Under the pieces are notes generated by a model that ran no database searches, had not been told where the DNA came from, and saw nothing but the letters and a program-made list of their open reading frames with translations. This document shows, one piece after another, positions 61,590 through 64,000 of a DNA stretch of 64,000 nt (within the stretch, counting starts at the first letter, position 1; the number at the start of each line of letters is the position of its first letter). The position numbers and the translations under genes are program-made. This stretch comes from Chaunax sp. Z400 (lineage: Eukaryota > Chordata > Actinopteri > Lophiiformes > Chaunacidae): contig CM075197.1 in assembly GCA_037577475.1 (NCBI GenBank), positions 10,030,018 to 10,094,017 of the forward strand, in the 5' to 3' direction.

Positions 61590-62640
61590 ATAATTTTGCT
61601 CTAATTGTATTTGTTTATCCAGGATCCCCTTTATTTATTACTGTGGTAATAACTACTCTTCCTGGGTTCACACAAAAGATAAGACATAAAAACATCACAA
61701 AAGATTTGAATAAGGAAAACCACTTTATCACATCCATATGTCACCTAATAATAAATGGCAGAAGATAATAGGAGGGCTTGTAGTAACTGCCCAGTACCAC
61801 TAATGTTCAGCTGAAAAATGATCCTTCAGTAATCTGGGTTAAATGTAGTCATAGGTTCCAGTATGACATAGCCCTGTACATTACAGTTGTTTTTTTGGTA
61901 AAGGTAACATAAATCGCCCCATGAAAAGGTCTTAAGGCACACATGTTTGCTATAAACTGGACCAGGCTACATCCCAGTCTGTCCTCCACCCTCAGCCATG
62001 ATAGTATTACATACGTCCCTTCCACACTTATCTCTTATTGAGCAGTGAAGATCAAGACAGGCAGCTCTGTTTGGAGTGAGCTGGATCTCATTAAGCTCTT
62101 GTTTTGACACACTAGACCAAACTGCAGGATGGTAATTGAGGTGGGATAAGACGAACGACTATATGATTGAAATGCTTTTAGTCATTTTAGCGGTCGTATT
62201 ATAAATATGCGTTGATCGTGACAGTGTTCCATCAAGTGAGACACCCCACAATTTGTCCTCTTCAACCCGCCCAATAGCTAGCCCTACCCAGACTCTTGGT
62301 TTTTGAGATATTCAACTTTACCTTGTCAGTAGCCCCCTCAGAAACTAGCATCAACGCTTCTTAAAACATTTTGTTAAGCTCCTTGCTATTTCCTGCAGAT
62401 ACATATCGTGTGGTATCGTCTGCGTACAAAGCCATGCTTGCATTTATTACGACATACAGAGGATCATTTGTAATATGGAATACAAGAGTGAGCCTAGACA
62501 AATTCCCTGTGGCATCCCACATTTAAGCGATTTAATACTTGACAGGACACCATTAAACAAAACACACTGCTGTCTGTTGGATAAAAAACAACAACTTTCA
62601 TCTCATTGATAGCTGAGGTTTGGTTTGAGGTTTGAGGTCT
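61590..62640 (-). mobile_element. degenerate LINE with reverse-transcriptase remnant
   Basis: On the - strand near 62500 a reading fragment KCGMPQGICLGSLL corresponds to the GVPQGSILGPLL motif of non-LTR reverse transcriptases. Nearby pieces resemble the following thumb and C-terminal parts (AVWSSVSKQELNEIQLTPNRAA). Many stops and shifts are present. The segment near 61600-61640 resembles a LINE 3' UTR with GGATCC and AATACAA. A dead insertion in the mast1 intron. Confidence 0.65.
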
Positions 62641-63679
62641 GAGTAGTAGCTCACGGTCTATATTATGAACTCATTATGAACTCTTTGCTCTGCTGCAGTG
62701 AAGGTAAATCTGTGTCCGTGTCTGGGTTTGTGTTTGTGTGAGTCATCACAGCCCACTTCCCCGTCTTATTTCCATTTCCCTATCCATCTTCTCTTCCCTA
62801 CGCTGCCCCCTCGTACCGAGTCACCACGGCTAATCTAACATGAAATGAAGCTGCAGAACAACTCGTTTGTGAATGGTTTTCTCCAATCCATCTTACTGTT
62901 GTCCTTCTCTCGTCCAGTGCTGAAACATTTTTACCATCATGCCCATCTCTCTTGAGACAGCTACCATTTGGATTCAGTCTCTCTCCTTCACATCACATCT
63001 CGTTTTCCTCTGTAGGATGCTATCATTCACACTATCCATTATAAATGACCTCAGTGGAGATGGCTTCACATTCAATCTGCCCTCTGCATCCATTCATGTA
63101 TAAGCACAGCCATTCATAGTGTGAGTGTGTGGAATATATTGCCATCAACATCTGTTTGTCAGTTACGTAACATCCACACCACCTTGTCCCTCAGTCAATT
63201 CTTGAGATGAATTAACCTCCCTTTACTCTCTGCTTCATTCATTCATGGTCTCCACAGCCTGCAGCCGAAGCTTTCAACGCCACATCAGGTTCTTTGAGTG
63301 AACAGACTTTGAGATCACAGAAAAAGACCAAAACACAACCGTGAATAAGTCACAAAATCACACCCTGTACCGCGGCATCGCAGCCTTGAGAAAATGACCG
63401 ACAATAGCTTGCTGCTTTTTGTTGTTCCTCTCTAAACGTCAGACCCACCCCATCTCCTTCCCTCCCTCTCTCTCTCTGTCTCTCTCTTTCTCTCTCTCCT
63501 TTGGGTCTTGGCCAAACTTGTCCAGACACCAGTGCACATCTAAAGGCTGTACTCGCTCCATTACGTGTTGCATTGGGATGACATTTTTCCAGAGACCTGC
63601 TGCTTTCTGACTGCTCTCCCTCACTGCTCGGCTGCTGCTCCTGTTGCTCAGAGCTACGCCTAGATACCCAGCCGCCAAC

Positions 63680-63699
63680 ATGTTCCGACGCACTAAAAG
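63680..63699 (+). CDS. mast1: MAST1 alternative first coding exon (MFRRTK start)
   Basis: ATG in a strong GCCGCCAACATG context encodes MFRRTK plus AG of a split codon, then a GTACAAG donor. Human MAST1 contains SMFRRTKSCRTSNRKSL, so joining AG to a downstream C restores Ser at the same point. An in-frame TGA at 63608 with no ATG in between marks this ATG as the real start. The donor phase equals that of the 59288 exon, so both can splice to one shared downstream exon. A separate promoter upstream of about 63.5 kb is implied. Confidence 0.72.
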
Positions 63700-64000
63700 G
63701 TACAAGAAGGGATGTAGACGGAGTAATGATGGTTTGGTTTCTTTCATTTGAGGTGTGGTTGAACTGGCTTTCCTCTCTCTTTCTCTTTCTCTTCATCTGA
63801 TCATTTCCCTTTGTTTCATCTCTCTGATACTCTCTCTGTGTGAGTCTGCAGTATTATCACAGAGAGGCTTGTATTTACAGTGTGATTAGTGTGTAAGGTC
63901 ATTGTTTGCACATCTGACTGTGTGTCTGACTTGGTCTTAGATGTCTGCTCCATATTGCTGAATGTGCATGTTGAGAGTCATGGTGATATTTAGTATATTA

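Larger units (their letters stand above)
59320..63679 (+). other. mast1: mast1 intron 2, with the alternative-exon promoter region at its end
   Basis: Contains a dispersed repeat (60175-60577) and a degenerate LINE reverse-transcriptase fragment on the opposite strand (61590-62640). From 62.7 to 63.68 kb the sequence is free of obvious repeats except a CT-rich tract near 63455-63500, and would hold the promoter of the MFRRTK exon. The window ends in the following intron. Confidence 0.5.

Noticed and set aside
63350..63796. 148-codon - strand open frame
   Set aside because: Arg/Glu-rich translation of a CT-rich tract, antisense to the mast1 alternative exon.
1..64000. Prokaryotic-type systems (operons, CRISPR, toxin-antitoxin, phage)
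   Set aside because: Gene structure, repeats and gene content are those of a vertebrate chromosome; no such signals were seen.

Overview
The window is vertebrate nuclear DNA, almost certainly from a percomorph (spiny-rayed) teleost. It has intron-split genes with GT-AG junctions, sparse coding sequence in AT-rich DNA, many (CA)n and other microsatellites, and a dense population of degenerate fish-type repeats (LINE 3' ends with (TAAGA)n or (GAATA)n tails, Tc1-like and hAT remnants, MITEs, a tRNA-derived SINE, a probable solo LTR). Nothing prokaryotic is present, and no operons, CRISPR arrays or phage genes were seen.

Three genes are well supported. (1) junb, a single-exon AP-1 transcription factor gene on the + strand (CDS 10184-11155), with a TATA/CCAAT/GC-box/CRE promoter just upstream and a compact cluster of CArG, CRE-like and STAT motifs about 0.7 kb downstream. 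(2) rtbdn (retbindin), a secreted folate-receptor-like, probably flavin-binding protein on the - strand. Five coding exons between 30591 and 20182 encode 277 residues, with a likely non-coding first exon near 31.6 kb. (3) The 5' part of mast1 on the + strand: two consecutive N-terminal exons (50030-50068 and 59288-59319) and a separate alternative first exon (63680-63699). Both routes end in the same splice phase, and the rest of the gene lies beyond the window. The order and orientation junb(+), rtbdn(-), mast1(+) matches the human 19p13 order JUNB, RTBDN, MAST1, but PRDX2 and RNASEH2A, which lie between JUNB and RTBDN in human, were not found.

Layout: 0-9.7 kb, repeat-rich flank; 9.3-12.6 kb, junb with its proximal and downstream regulatory DNA; 12.6-20.1 kb, mostly non-coding with Tc1 and other repeats; 19.3-31.7 kb, rtbdn with introns full of transposon remnants; 31.8-49.1 kb, intergenic with several LINE, SINE and MITE remnants, one unrecognised 81-codon membrane-protein-like ORF (36133-36378, - strand) and a promoter-like motif cluster at 39.69-39.73 kb; 49.1-64 kb, the mast1 5' region.

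The three genes do not form a pathway. Their proximity is inherited synteny. No new molecular system is evident. The observations I rate highest are the mast1 alternative first exons, the junb downstream response module, the (UG)n tract beside the rtbdn last-exon acceptor, the unidentified small ORF, and the orphan ZNF143/CCAAT/CRE module. All family assignments come from reading the sequence and from memory of the families, not from database searches.
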